Assembly (NCBI RefSeq): GCF_025998815.1
Contig: NZ_AP026678.1
Location: forward strand, 186,001-250,000
Length of the DNA: 64,000 nucleotides
DNA from: Ignavibacterium sp.
GTDB taxonomy: Bacteria; Bacteroidota; Ignavibacteria; Ignavibacteriales; Ignavibacteriaceae
Direction of reading: 5' to 3'
Position 1 is the stretch's first letter, and every line of letters begins with the position of its first letter. Both the position numbers and the translations under genes were made by a program. Positions 1 through 7,566 of the stretch are shown one piece after another. The notes below the pieces were generated by a model that had not been told where the DNA came from, ran no database searches, and was given only the letters and a program-made list of their open reading frames with translations.

Positions 1-2
1 TA

Positions 3-368
3 TTACATACTGCAACGGCAAATCATTCGGTATATTTCCTCTGGCTGATAATAAATGATGTTGAAGATAAAAATGATTTGAATTCACCAGATAATTTTGT
101 GCTAATGCAAAACTATCCCAATCCATTTAATCCGCATACCAGAATTCAGTATATAGTAAACACTACGCAATTTGTAACCTTAAAAATATTCGATTTGCTT
201 GGCAATGAAGTAGCAACATTAGTTAATGAAGAAAAACAACCCGGTGTGTATGAAGTTGAGTTTTCCGTAGGTCAGAACTCCAGTCCTGACTTAGCAAGCG
301 GAATATATTTCTATCAACTTCAGGCAGGAGATTTTATTGCAACAAAGAAGATGATTTTGCTGAGATAA
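3..368 (+). CDS. C-terminal fragment of a T9SS-secreted protein
   Basis: The reading frame is open from the first bases of the window to a TAA at 366, so the 5' part of the gene lies outside. What is visible is a short strand-rich linker and then a type A T9SS sorting domain. That domain has the core QNYPNPFNP, a following IFDLLGNEVATLVNE strand pair, GVYEVEF and the ending SGIYFYQLQAGDF-KKMILLR. Such tails send a protein across the outer membrane and are removed or anchored at the surface. The catalytic or binding part is missing, so the function of the whole protein cannot be stated. An internal TTG at 78 is not needed as a start, because coding sense continues upstream of it. Confidence 0.85.
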   Translation, partial: LHTATANHSVYFLWLIINDVEDKNDLNSPDNFVLMQNYPNPFNPHTRIQYIVNTTQFVTLKIFDLLGNEVATLVNEEKQPGVYEVEFSVGQNSSPDLASGIYFYQLQAGDFIATKKMILLR

Positions 369-465
369 TTTTTTCAATAAAACCGAATTCAGTTCTGTAA
401 TATGCTGCGATTATTGTTTTAGACTTTGTGCCTTACTGTCTTAGTGGCAAAATAAAATTCACTCT

Positions 466-1326
466 TCAGGTCGTAAATTTTCTTTTCAGTGCAGGCGCTC
501 CTGCTATCAAGGTTCGGATAGTGATTGCAGAAATAATTATCACACCGCCGATGATTGCGTAAAGAGAAGGAACTTCCCCATAACCAATAAATACCCATAT
601 TGGATTCAGCACAGGTTCAAGCATAGAAATGATTGAAGCTTCAACTGCCAGAATTCTTTTTATTCCGTAACTGAATAAAGCATAAGCAATTGCAATCTGA
701 AATACGCCAAGAAAAGTGAGCTTCCACAAATCTGAAAAAGTTAGAGAATTCATTTCAAACAGGAATGGGATACAAACTATCGCAACAATAACATTTCCGT
801 AGAAGATTGATGCTTCGCCATACTGCTTGTCATTTTTTTTCATCCCAAGAAAAAATGCTGCAAAAGCTACCCCTGCAAAAAGTGCCGCAAGATTTCCTTT
901 GATATCACCAGGAGTCAAATCTCCCATAAAAAATAAAATCATTCCAACAAAGCAAACGGCAATTGTTACAACATTAATCTTTTCCCACTTTGTTTTAGTT
1001 AATAGAGGTTCAAAGATCAGAACATAAATCGGTGCAGTTGATTGAAGAAATATCGCATTAGCCGCAGTAGTAGTTTTTGTGGCAATAACAAAGAAGATTA
1101 AAACTGCTGCATAAGAGATTGAGTTAAGCAAAGCCAATGGATTAAGCTTTAGGATTTTTTGTCGGAATAGAATTGCAAAGACAATAGCTGCAATCAAACA
1201 TCTGAAGAAAGATATTTGCATCGGAGTAAGTGTAATCAATTTTATGAAAAGTCCACCTGAACTCCACAACAGAGCTGTTAGGAATACTGCAAGGATACCC
1301 TTTGTATGATCCGAAGAATTTCTCAT
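466..1326 (-). CDS. EamA/DMT-family transporter
   Basis: A 286-residue very hydrophobic protein with about ten predicted membrane spans, the usual size for the drug/metabolite transporter superfamily. Two EamA-like halves are visible: an N-terminal half beginning ILAVFLTALLWSSGGLFIK and a second half beginning near GNLAALFAGVAFAAFF. The late segment ILAVEASIISMLEPVLNPIW is typical of the family's second repeat. Members export amino acids, sugars or other metabolites across the inner membrane; the substrate cannot be read from sequence. The gene is transcribed away from the archease gene, with an 81-base divergent intergenic region between them. The ATG at 1326 starts directly before the hydrophobic region. 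Confidence 0.85.
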   Translation of the reverse strand: MRNSSDHTKGILAVFLTALLWSSGGLFIKLITLTPMQISFFRCLIAAIVFAILFRQKILKLNPLALLNSISYAAVLIFFVIATKTTTAANAIFLQSTAPIYVLIFEPLLTKTKWEKINVVTIAVCFVGMILFFMGDLTPGDIKGNLAALFAGVAFAAFFLGMKKNDKQYGEASIFYGNVIVAIVCIPFLFEMNSLTFSDLWKLTFLGVFQIAIAYALFSYGIKRILAVEASIISMLEPVLNPIWVFIGYGEVPSLYAIIGGVIIISAITIRTLIAGAPALKRKFTT

Positions 1327-1407
1327 TTGATTTTTCTTTACTGTAAAAAGTTACTTCTTTTAATTTTTAACCTGATTAAATTACTGTTGCAAAAAATAAT
1401 AAATTAA

Positions 1408-1830
1408 ATGTCTTCCAAACATACATACTTGAGCCATACTGCTGATATTGCATTTGATGTAGAAGCTGATTCTCTTGAAGAATTATTCACAGAAGCATTT
1501 AAAGGATGGCTGGAATCGGTTCTCGAAATTTCTAATGTTGAACCTTCTGATGAGATAGATATTAAACTAAAATCTGAATCTCTTGAGCAATTACTCGTTG
1601 ATTTTTTGAATGAAATAAATTTCCTTTTAACAGTTAAGAAAATTTTATGTCTAGAAGTTAAAAAGATTGAGGTGAATGCGAGTGAATTTTTAATGAGAGT
1701 TTTATTAGGTACCGTTGAATTAAATGATAACTTTATTCTTAAAGAGGAAATAAAATCAGTTACTTATCATCAGATGGAAATTAGACAAGAAAATGGTAAA
1801 TATTTTGTAAGAGTTGTATTCGATATTTAG
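1408..1830 (+). CDS. Archease, RtcB activator
   Basis: A 140-residue protein with the archease signature: an N-terminal HTADIAFDVEADSLEELF, in which His10 and Asp13 belong to the conserved metal-binding motif, and a C-terminal SVTYHQMEI ... FVRVVFDI. Archease speeds guanylylation of the 3'-5' RNA ligase RtcB and lets it turn over many times. The rtcB gene lies in the same direction at 3246, so the two partners are neighbours split only by a repeat/transposase block. No strong Shine-Dalgarno is visible before the ATG. Length matches the family. Confidence 0.9.
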   Translation: MSSKHTYLSHTADIAFDVEADSLEELFTEAFKGWLESVLEISNVEPSDEIDIKLKSESLEQLLVDFLNEINFLLTVKKILCLEVKKIEVNASEFLMRVLLGTVELNDNFILKEEIKSVTYHQMEIRQENGKYFVRVVFDI

Positions 1831-1882
1831 AAATCAGAATAGCACGCAGATGACACTGATTAAACTGATTTTCACTGATTTA
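1831..1882 (+). repeat. Degenerate dispersed intergenic repeat
   Basis: The stretch after the archease stop reads CACGCAGATGACACTGATT and then AAACTGATTTTCACTGATT, with the internal echo ACTGATT three times. It resembles a low-complexity dispersed sequence seen between genes in many environmental bacterial genomes; that recognition is from memory and was not searched. It has no coding sense and leads directly into the hairpin-repeat array. Confidence 0.4.
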
Positions 1883-2254
1883 TTTTTGAAACGAAATAAT
1901 CTTTATAAAATCCCGGAAGAATGAAATTATTATTGCAAAAGAAATACGAATCCATATAAATCCCAGAGGGATGAAATTATTATAGATTGTATGAAACATA
2001 AAAAAAATCAAAATCCCGAAGGGATGAAATTATTATAGCCAAAGAAATACGAATCCATCTAAATCCCGAAGGGATGAGATTATTTTAGCTGAAATAATGA
2101 AACGAATAAAAATGAAATCCCAACGGGATGAAATTATTATAGCAAAAAAAATACGAATCCATCTAAATCCTGAAGGGATGAAATTATTGTAGCTGAAATG
2201 ACAAAATAAATAAAAATAAAATCCCAACGGGATGAAATTATTATAGGTAAATGA

Positions 2255-2716
2255 ATGCCAGGTACATATTCACAAATCTACATCCACATAGTCTTTGCTG
2301 TAAAAGGCCGAGAAAATTTATTAAATAAAAATTTAAGAGAAGAAATATTCAGATATATTTCAGGCATAATAAAAGAAAAAGGTCATAAACCCATAATTGT
2401 AAATGGTTATTCTGATCATGTTCATTGTTTTGTCGGATTAAAACCATCAGTTGCAATTTCAGATTTGGTATGTTATATAAAAAATAATTCCTCGAAATTC
2501 ATAAATGAGAAAAAATACTTTAGAGGAAAATTCCACTGGCAGGAAGGATATGGAGTTTTTTCTTATTCTCATTCACAGATTAAAAAAGTATATGATTATA
2601 TTTTAAGGCAGGAAGAACATCATAGAAAAAAATCGTTCAAAGAAGAGTACTTGGAATTATTAAATAAATTTGAAATAGATTATAAGCCAGAATTTTTATT
2701 CGAATGGGTTGAATAA
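2255..2716 (+). CDS. IS200-like Y1 (HUH) transposase, RAYT-like
   Basis: A 153-residue transposase of the Y1/IS200 type. Visible parts are the N-terminal strand IYIHIVFAVKGRENLL, the HUH metal-binding motif SDHVHCFVGL with His55 and His57, and the C-terminal helix VYDYILRQEEHH, in which Tyr115 is the likely nucleophile. These enzymes cut and join single-stranded DNA at hairpins. The start codon lies 8 bases after the end of a repeat unit and copies resume about 140 bases after the stop, so the gene sits inside the repeat field. There is no tnpB partner. This fits a domesticated REP-associated transposase better than a freely moving IS; that is inference. The length is complete and no frameshift is seen. 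Confidence 0.9.
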   Translation: MPGTYSQIYIHIVFAVKGRENLLNKNLREEIFRYISGIIKEKGHKPIIVNGYSDHVHCFVGLKPSVAISDLVCYIKNNSSKFINEKKYFRGKFHWQEGYGVFSYSHSQIKKVYDYILRQEEHHRKKSFKEEYLELLNKFEIDYKPEFLFEWVE

Positions 2717-2718
2717 TG

Positions 2719-2783
2719 TCACCCCTTTGGGGTTTTAGCCTGATTATTTGATTATGTGTTACAATAATATCACCACTTCGAGG
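2719..2783 (+). repeat. Variant hairpins after the transposase gene
   Basis: Directly after the transposase stop lies ACCCCTTTGGGGT (2721-2733), a short perfect hairpin followed by TTTAG. About 40 bases on lies a second, weaker one with CACCACTTCGAGGTT. They differ in sequence from the main 26-base repeat. They could be the 3' end of the transposase element, a weak terminator, or a second repeat family. Confidence 0.4.
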
Positions 2784-3245
2784 TTTCTATAAAAGGATTA
2801 AGAGAAACTTGGAAAGATGAAATGATTATAGAAAGATGAAAACAAATAAAACCGCAATCCTGAAGGGATGACATTATTGTAGATGAAATAATTAACCGAT
2901 TCATTAAAATCCCGAAGGGATGAAATTATTATAGCAAAAGAAATACGAATCCATCTAAATCCCGAAGGGATGAAATTATTGAAGCTGAAATGACAAAACA
3001 GATAAAAATAAAATCCGAAGGGATAAAATTATTATAGCTGAAATGACGAAACAAATAAAAATAAAATCCCGACAGCTTGACATTAGAAAATATGAAACAG
3101 AAAAATATAAATCCCGAAGGGATAACATTATTGTAGATGAAATAATTAATTGATTCAATAAAATCCCGAAGGGATGAAATTATTATAAATCGTATGAAAC
3201 ATTAAAAAACAAAATTCCCGAAGGTATGACATCCGGAGGTTAGCT

Positions 3246-4700
3246 ATGGTTATAAACGGCATTGAACTAAAAAAAATTCGTGACAATTTGTGGGAAATTC
3301 CGCAAACTAACGGAATGCGTGTGCCGGGAAGAATTTATATTTCCCGCGAAATGCTTGAATCAACTCTCTCCGAAGATGAAGCACTCAAGCAGGTAATGAA
3401 TGTTGCTCATTTACCTGGAATTGAAAAATACAGTCTTGCTATGCCTGATATCCATTGGGGTTATGGATTTCCTATCGGTGGAGTAGCTGCAACAAATCTT
3501 GATGAAGGAGTAATTTCACCCGGTGGTGTTGGCTATGATATAAATTGCGGCGTTCGTCTGGCAACTACATCATTAACTTTTGAAGAAATCCAACCCAAGC
3601 TTGAAACTTTAATTTCAAAACTTTTTCAAAACATACCAACAGGCGTTGGTGCAAGTGGAGCGATAAAAAAATTATCAAAGTCTGACCTCAAAAAAATTCT
3701 TGAAAAAGGTTCAGTATGGGCTGTTGAAAATGATCTTGGAAATCAAAGTGATATTCAGTTTACTGAAGAAAGCGGTACACTTAAAAACGCTGATTTTAGT
3801 GTTGTAAGTGAACGAGCTCTTGAAAGAGGTGCAGATCAGGCAGGAACTCTTGGTTCCGGAAATCATTTCCTGGAAGTTGATATTGTTGAAGAAATTTATG
3901 ATGCAAATATTGCTGAAGTATTTGGTCTGTTCAATGGACAAGTCGTAATTCAAATTCATACTGGTTCAAGGGGTTTAGGTTACCAGGTTTGCGATGACTA
4001 TCTTAAAGTGCTGCTAAAAGCATCCGAGAAATACGGATTCAAACTTCCTGATAAACAATTAGCTTGTGCACCTATTAAATCTCGGGAAGGACAGGATTAC
4101 CTTGCGGCAATGCAGGCAGCTGCAAACTTTGCCTGGAATAACCGGCAAGTGATTATGCATCTTGCCAAAAAAAGTTTTCTTGATACTTTTAATATGAAAG
4201 AATCAGAACTGGGATTCCGGCTTGTGTATGATGTTTGTCATAACATTGCAAAGATTGAAAAGCACAGGATTGGAAATGAACTGAAAGAAGTTTGTGTTCA
4301 TCGTAAAGGAGCTACCAGAGCATTTCCGCCGGGAAGTGAAATGATTCCTGAAAAATATAAATCTGTGGGACAACCAGTATTAATTCCGGGTGATATGGGA
4401 AGATATTCTTATGTTGCAGTTGGAACTGAAAAAGCAATGGAAGAGACTTTCGGAAGTTCGTGTCATGGTGCAGGCAGAAATCTTAGCAGGCATAAAGCAT
4501 TGAAAGTGACAAAAGGACGAGACCTTGTAGATGAATTAAAGAAAAAAGGAATAATTATTCAGGCGAAAGGTTATAAAACTATCGCTGAAGAAATGCCTGC
4601 AGCTTATAAAGATGTGGCAGATGTTGTTGATGTAATGCATAAAGAGGGAATCACTAGAAAAGTTGCAAAACTAAAACCCGTGGGAGTTATTAAAGGTTGA
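3246..4700 (+). CDS. rtcB: RNA-splicing ligase RtcB
   Basis: A 484-residue GTP- and Mn-dependent RNA ligase that joins 3'-phosphate (or 2',3'-cyclic phosphate) to 5'-OH ends. All active-site elements are present: Asp98 and Cys101 in GYDINCGVRL, His207 in GSGNHFLEVD, His238 in IHTGSRGLG, His332 in VCHNIAK, and the guanylylated His407 in SSCHGAGRNLSR. The start is supported by a strong GGAGGT six bases before the ATG. That Shine-Dalgarno lies directly after the last degenerate hairpin repeat. Archease, its activator, is encoded upstream on the same strand. The role in bacteria is RNA repair, possibly of tRNA or rRNA. Confidence 0.97.
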   Translation: MVINGIELKKIRDNLWEIPQTNGMRVPGRIYISREMLESTLSEDEALKQVMNVAHLPGIEKYSLAMPDIHWGYGFPIGGVAATNLDEGVISPGGVGYDINCGVRLATTSLTFEEIQPKLETLISKLFQNIPTGVGASGAIKKLSKSDLKKILEKGSVWAVENDLGNQSDIQFTEESGTLKNADFSVVSERALERGADQAGTLGSGNHFLEVDIVEEIYDANIAEVFGLFNGQVVIQIHTGSRGLGYQVCDDYLKVLLKASEKYGFKLPDKQLACAPIKSREGQDYLAAMQAAANFAWNNRQVIMHLAKKSFLDTFNMKESELGFRLVYDVCHNIAKIEKHRIGNELKEVCVHRKGATRAFPPGSEMIPEKYKSVGQPVLIPGDMGRYSYVAVGTEKAMEETFGSSCHGAGRNLSRHKALKVTKGRDLVDELKKKGIIIQAKGYKTIAEEMPAAYKDVADVVDVMHKEGITRKVAKLKPVGVIKG

Positions 4701-4792
4701 AATTTAGTCTTGAGTATCTTCGCGTATTTGTTTGCTGACAAGCAGGTTCACTAGAAAATTTTTCATGCAGAGTTATTCCGTTAAAAGTCAAC

Positions 4793-4834
4793 AGAGAAAA
4801 TCTCTGTTTCTCTTTTACTCTGTGGTTTATTTAA
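4793..4834 (+). repeat. Degenerate dispersed repeat upstream of deacetylase
   Basis: CAGAGAAAATCTCTG (4793-4807) is a 6-base inverted repeat with a 3-base loop, followed by TTTCTCTTTTACTCTGTGG. It resembles a recurrent intergenic sequence of the CTCTGTGTCTCTGTGG type found in many genomes (from memory, not searched). It is open in the frame of the downstream deacetylase but looks non-coding, which argues that the gene starts after it. Confidence 0.4.
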
Positions 4835-4860
4835 TTACCATAAAGTTCAAAAGGAAAAGA

Positions 4861-5496
4861 TTGAAGTATAAATACAATCCACCAACAATATTTAAAAATC
4901 TATTCAATGAATTTTATTGGAACACTACAAACAATAAAATTCTTTTAACATTTGATGATGGTCCGATTCCTGAATCAACCGAAAGTATTTTATCCGAATT
5001 ATTAAAACATAGAATCAAAGCATTATTTTTTTGTGTTGGTGATAACATTCAAAAATATCCTGAGCTGACAAAAGAAATTCTAAGAGAAGGGCATACGATA
5101 GGTAACCATACTTTCAATCATAAAATTTTAAGGACTCTGTCTCACAAAGAAAAAATAAATCAGATTCAATCATTCAATCATCTTTTGAAAAATGAATTTG
5201 GTTATGAAGTAAAATATTTTCGTCCACCACACGGGAGATTTCAACTTACAACAAATGCTTTAATGAAAATGCTAAATATGAAAAATGTGATGTGGTCTTT
5301 ACTCACTTATGATTATAAAAATAACTTCGAGTTGGTTAAGTTTGCCGTTACAAATTTTCTTAATAAGGATTCAATAATTGTGTTACACGATAGTATCAAA
5401 TCAAAAAATATTATCAGAGATTCAATTTCATTCATCATTGATGAAGCTGCGAATAAAAATTTTAGTTTCGGAGAACCGACTGAATGCTTGAAATAA
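4861..5496 (+). CDS. Polysaccharide deacetylase (NodB family)
   Basis: A metal-dependent deacetylase of the carbohydrate esterase 4 (NodB) fold. Counting from the chosen start, motif 1 is TFDDGP with Asp32 and Asp33, motif 2 is HTIGNHTFNHKI with ligands His83 and His87, motif 3 is RPPHGRF from Arg121, and motif 5 is VLHDS with His176. It probably removes N-acetyl groups from an envelope glycan. I place the start at TTG 4861, behind AAGGAAAAGA, giving 211 residues; this matches the short N-terminus usual in the family. An in-frame ATG at 4765 or TTG at 4732 would add a tail made of repeat-like sequence. The next gene overlaps it by 13 bases. Confidence 0.85.
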   Translation: MKYKYNPPTIFKNLFNEFYWNTTNNKILLTFDDGPIPESTESILSELLKHRIKALFFCVGDNIQKYPELTKEILREGHTIGNHTFNHKILRTLSHKEKINQIQSFNHLLKNEFGYEVKYFRPPHGRFQLTTNALMKMLNMKNVMWSLLTYDYKNNFELVKFAVTNFLNKDSIIVLHDSIKSKNIIRDSISFIIDEAANKNFSFGEPTECLK

Positions 5497-6575
5497 TTTT
5501 TACAATAATTCTTGTAGGATATTTTGTTCAGACGGTTATTTTCATTGTCGGCACTAATAAAAAGTTTGAAAAGATTCCCTACGAAAAATTACCAACCGCA
5601 ACTGTTATTGTAGCAGCAAGAAATGAAGAAGAGAATATTCTTCGCACATTAAAATCATTAGCATCACTGCAATATCCTGAAGGAAAACTCGAAATTATTC
5701 TTGTTGATGATCAATCTATTGATGCAACAGGAAGAATAATGGATGATTTCATAAAAGATAAACCACATTTCAAAAAGATTACCACACATAAAGATGATCT
5801 GAAACTTATAGGAAAAATGCGTGCTCTTGCTTATGGTGTTAAAGAAGCCAAAGGTGAAATAATTTTAACTACTGATGCAGATTGCGAAGTAAAACCAACC
5901 TGGGTGAAAACAATTTGCAGTTATTATCAGGATGATGTTGCACTAGTTACAGGATTTACTACTCAGGTTGCAGATAATTGGTTTGGCGGAATGCAAGCAC
6001 TTGATTTTATCTACTTGCTTACAGCTGGTGCGGGAACAGTCAACATTGGAATGCCAATTTCTTGTATCGGAAATAATATGTCATATCGTAAAGCCGCTTA
6101 TGATGAAGTTGGTGGATATGAAGCTTTGCCGTTCAGCGTCACTGAAGATTTTACTTTGATGAATGCGATTTATAATCTTAAAAAGTATAAAGTAATTTTT
6201 CCACTTGATAAAGATGCACTTGTTACTTCTTTGCCGTGTAAAAGTATTAAAAGTCTAATCAGACAAAAGAAGCGTTGGGGTGTTGGCGGACTTGGAGTTC
6301 CGTTTCGCGGTTTCGTAATTATGTTCTGGGGATTTCTGGCAAATCTTCTTGTTTTACTTACACCGGTTTTCTTTTCTATGAATTGGTTATATCTGGTAAC
6401 ATTTAAAGTTGCAATGGACTTATTTCTTCTTTATCCTGTTCATAAAAAACTTGGTATTGAAAAAAATCTGAAATACTTTTTTCATCATCAGATTTATTAT
6501 TTAATCTATGTGGTTGTTCTACCTTTTATTGTTCTGCCGAATAAAAAAGTTGTTTGGAAGGGGAGAACTTACTGA
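5484..6575 (+). CDS. Membrane glycosyltransferase, family 2
   Basis: A 363-residue processive-type GT2 enzyme. An N-terminal membrane segment is followed by the GT-A core: TVIVAARNEEENI, the nucleotide-binding VDDQS, DADCEVKPTW (DxD region), VTEDF (catalytic acid region) and RQKKRWGVG (the Q/RxxRW-like motif). Two or three C-terminal membrane spans follow. It probably transfers sugars to a membrane glycan or glycolipid. It overlaps the deacetylase by 13 bases and its stop overlaps the next start in TGATG, so the three are translationally coupled. The acceptor and donor sugar are unknown. Confidence 0.9.
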   Translation: MLEIIFTIILVGYFVQTVIFIVGTNKKFEKIPYEKLPTATVIVAARNEEENILRTLKSLASLQYPEGKLEIILVDDQSIDATGRIMDDFIKDKPHFKKITTHKDDLKLIGKMRALAYGVKEAKGEIILTTDADCEVKPTWVKTICSYYQDDVALVTGFTTQVADNWFGGMQALDFIYLLTAGAGTVNIGMPISCIGNNMSYRKAAYDEVGGYEALPFSVTEDFTLMNAIYNLKKYKVIFPLDKDALVTSLPCKSIKSLIRQKKRWGVGGLGVPFRGFVIMFWGFLANLLVLLTPVFFSMNWLYLVTFKVAMDLFLLYPVHKKLGIEKNLKYFFHHQIYYLIYVVVLPFIVLPNKKVVWKGRTY

Positions 6576-7555
6576 TGCTTTTGCTCTGTAATTATTATGT
6601 AACATATCGCTGTAATGCTTACTGTGAATTTTGCCATTTCGGATTTCATGAGAACTTTAAAAACACTCCCTATGCTGATTTGAATGACTTCAAGTCAAAT
6701 GTTGAACAGCTTGCAAAACTCGGAGTAAAATTTATTGATTTAACTGGTGGTGAACCTCTGCTTCATAAGGACATTGCTGAAATGGCAAAGTTTGCCCGTT
6801 CATTCAAAATGCAGACAAGCATAACAACAAATGGTTTGCTTTATCCCAAGTTTGCTGAGAAGCTTGCCGGTAATGTTAATCTTCTTCACTTCTCACTTGA
6901 TTCACCTGATGAAGACGAGCACAACAGGATTAGAAAAGTAGATTGTTATAAGAGTGTTCTCAGAAGTATTGAAATTGCAAAATCACTTGGAGAATTTCCT
7001 GATATTTTGTTTACTGTTACGAATGAAACTTATCATAAACTTCCACGAATGCACGAGATTGCTCAGAAGTATGATTTAGTTCTTTTAGTTAATCCTGTTT
7101 TTTCTTACTTCGGTAATCCCGGATTGAATGAGCAAGCAATTGATTTCGTTGAAGAGTATTGTGACGGAAAGTTAGATATTTATCTTAACAAAGGATTTAT
7201 GAAACTCAGAAGAGATGGTGGAAATCATATTGATAATCCAAAGTGCAAAGCAGTCTCAAGAGTTATTGTTATTTCACCTCGTAATGAAATTATTCTTCCA
7301 TGCTACCATTTCGGAAAAGAAACAATTCCTATTGACAGACCAATAAAAGAAATTCGTGAATCAGAAAAAATTAAATATTACAAAAAGATGGAAGGAAGAT
7401 TTGATTTTTGTGAAGGTTGCACTGTTAACTGTTATTTTGAACCGTCTTTTGCATTCCCGACAAATTATTACGCGATTACAAGTTTAACTTCAAAGTTCAA
7501 ATACAGTTATCATAAATTGGTTAAACAGAAAATAAAAAAAATAACAATAAAGTAA
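6575..7555 (+). CDS. Radical SAM protein with SPASM-like C-terminus
   Basis: From the ATG at 6575 (overlapping the previous TGA, with AAGGGGAG upstream) the protein has 326 residues. The radical SAM cluster motif CNAYCEFC gives Cys13, Cys17 and Cys20. It is followed by the SAM-binding LTGGEPLL and ITTNGLL. Later cysteines in NPKCKAV, LPCYHFG, and CEGCTVNCYF suggest an auxiliary cluster of the SPASM/twitch kind. Coupling to a GT2 and a deacetylase suggests work on a glycan or lipid precursor, but the reaction cannot be told. An in-frame TTG at 6554 is possible but less likely. Confidence 0.88.
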   Translation: MLLLCNYYVTYRCNAYCEFCHFGFHENFKNTPYADLNDFKSNVEQLAKLGVKFIDLTGGEPLLHKDIAEMAKFARSFKMQTSITTNGLLYPKFAEKLAGNVNLLHFSLDSPDEDEHNRIRKVDCYKSVLRSIEIAKSLGEFPDILFTVTNETYHKLPRMHEIAQKYDLVLLVNPVFSYFGNPGLNEQAIDFVEEYCDGKLDIYLNKGFMKLRRDGGNHIDNPKCKAVSRVIVISPRNEIILPCYHFGKETIPIDRPIKEIRESEKIKYYKKMEGRFDFCEGCTVNCYFEPSFAFPTNYYAITSLTSKFKYSYHKLVKQKIKKITIK

Positions 7556-7566
7556 ACTGAGTGATA

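Larger units (their letters stand above)
1910..3234 (+). repeat. Array of about 15 hairpin repeats around a transposase
   Basis: The unit is about 26 bases: ATCCCGAAGGGAT (an inverted repeat, TCCC/GGGA) followed by GAAATTATTATAG. Copies begin at 1910, 1960, 2013, 2063, 2117, 2167 and 2221 before the transposase gene, and at 2857, 2909, 2959, 3013, 3066, 3111, 3163 and about 3214 after it. All lie in the same orientation. The first, 3066 and last copies are degenerate, and 3013 lacks one C. Start-to-start spacing is mostly 50 to 54 bases. The intervening sequences fall into a few repeated classes, so this is not a CRISPR array. The form and the company of a Y1 transposase match REP/RAYT-type repeats. 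It fills the intergenic stretches 1883-2254 and 2717-3245. Confidence 0.9.

Noticed and set aside
423-449. Functional site in the gap between the first fragment and the EamA gene
   Set aside because: CTTTGTGCCTT ... CTTAGTGGC looks like a decayed dispersed repeat and shows no terminator or promoter form.
2033-3158. Short minus-strand reading frames in the hairpin array
   Set aside because: They are translations of the repeat itself, with no start signal or protein-like composition.
1910-3234. CRISPR array
   Set aside because: Spacing is CRISPR-like, but spacers repeat in a few classes, unit copies vary in sequence, and there are no cas genes nearby. A Y1 transposase in the middle explains it better.
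3711-3959. Antisense reading frame within rtcB
   Set aside because: A shadow of the well-supported rtcB frame; the same applies to other antisense frames inside mutS, recQ, pgk and the GH13 gene.
4732-4860. Longer N-terminus for the polysaccharide deacetylase
   Set aside because: The added stretch is repeat-like DNA (CAGAGAAAATCTCTG) and the family usually starts close before the first motif; TTG 4861 has a Shine-Dalgarno-like AAGGA.
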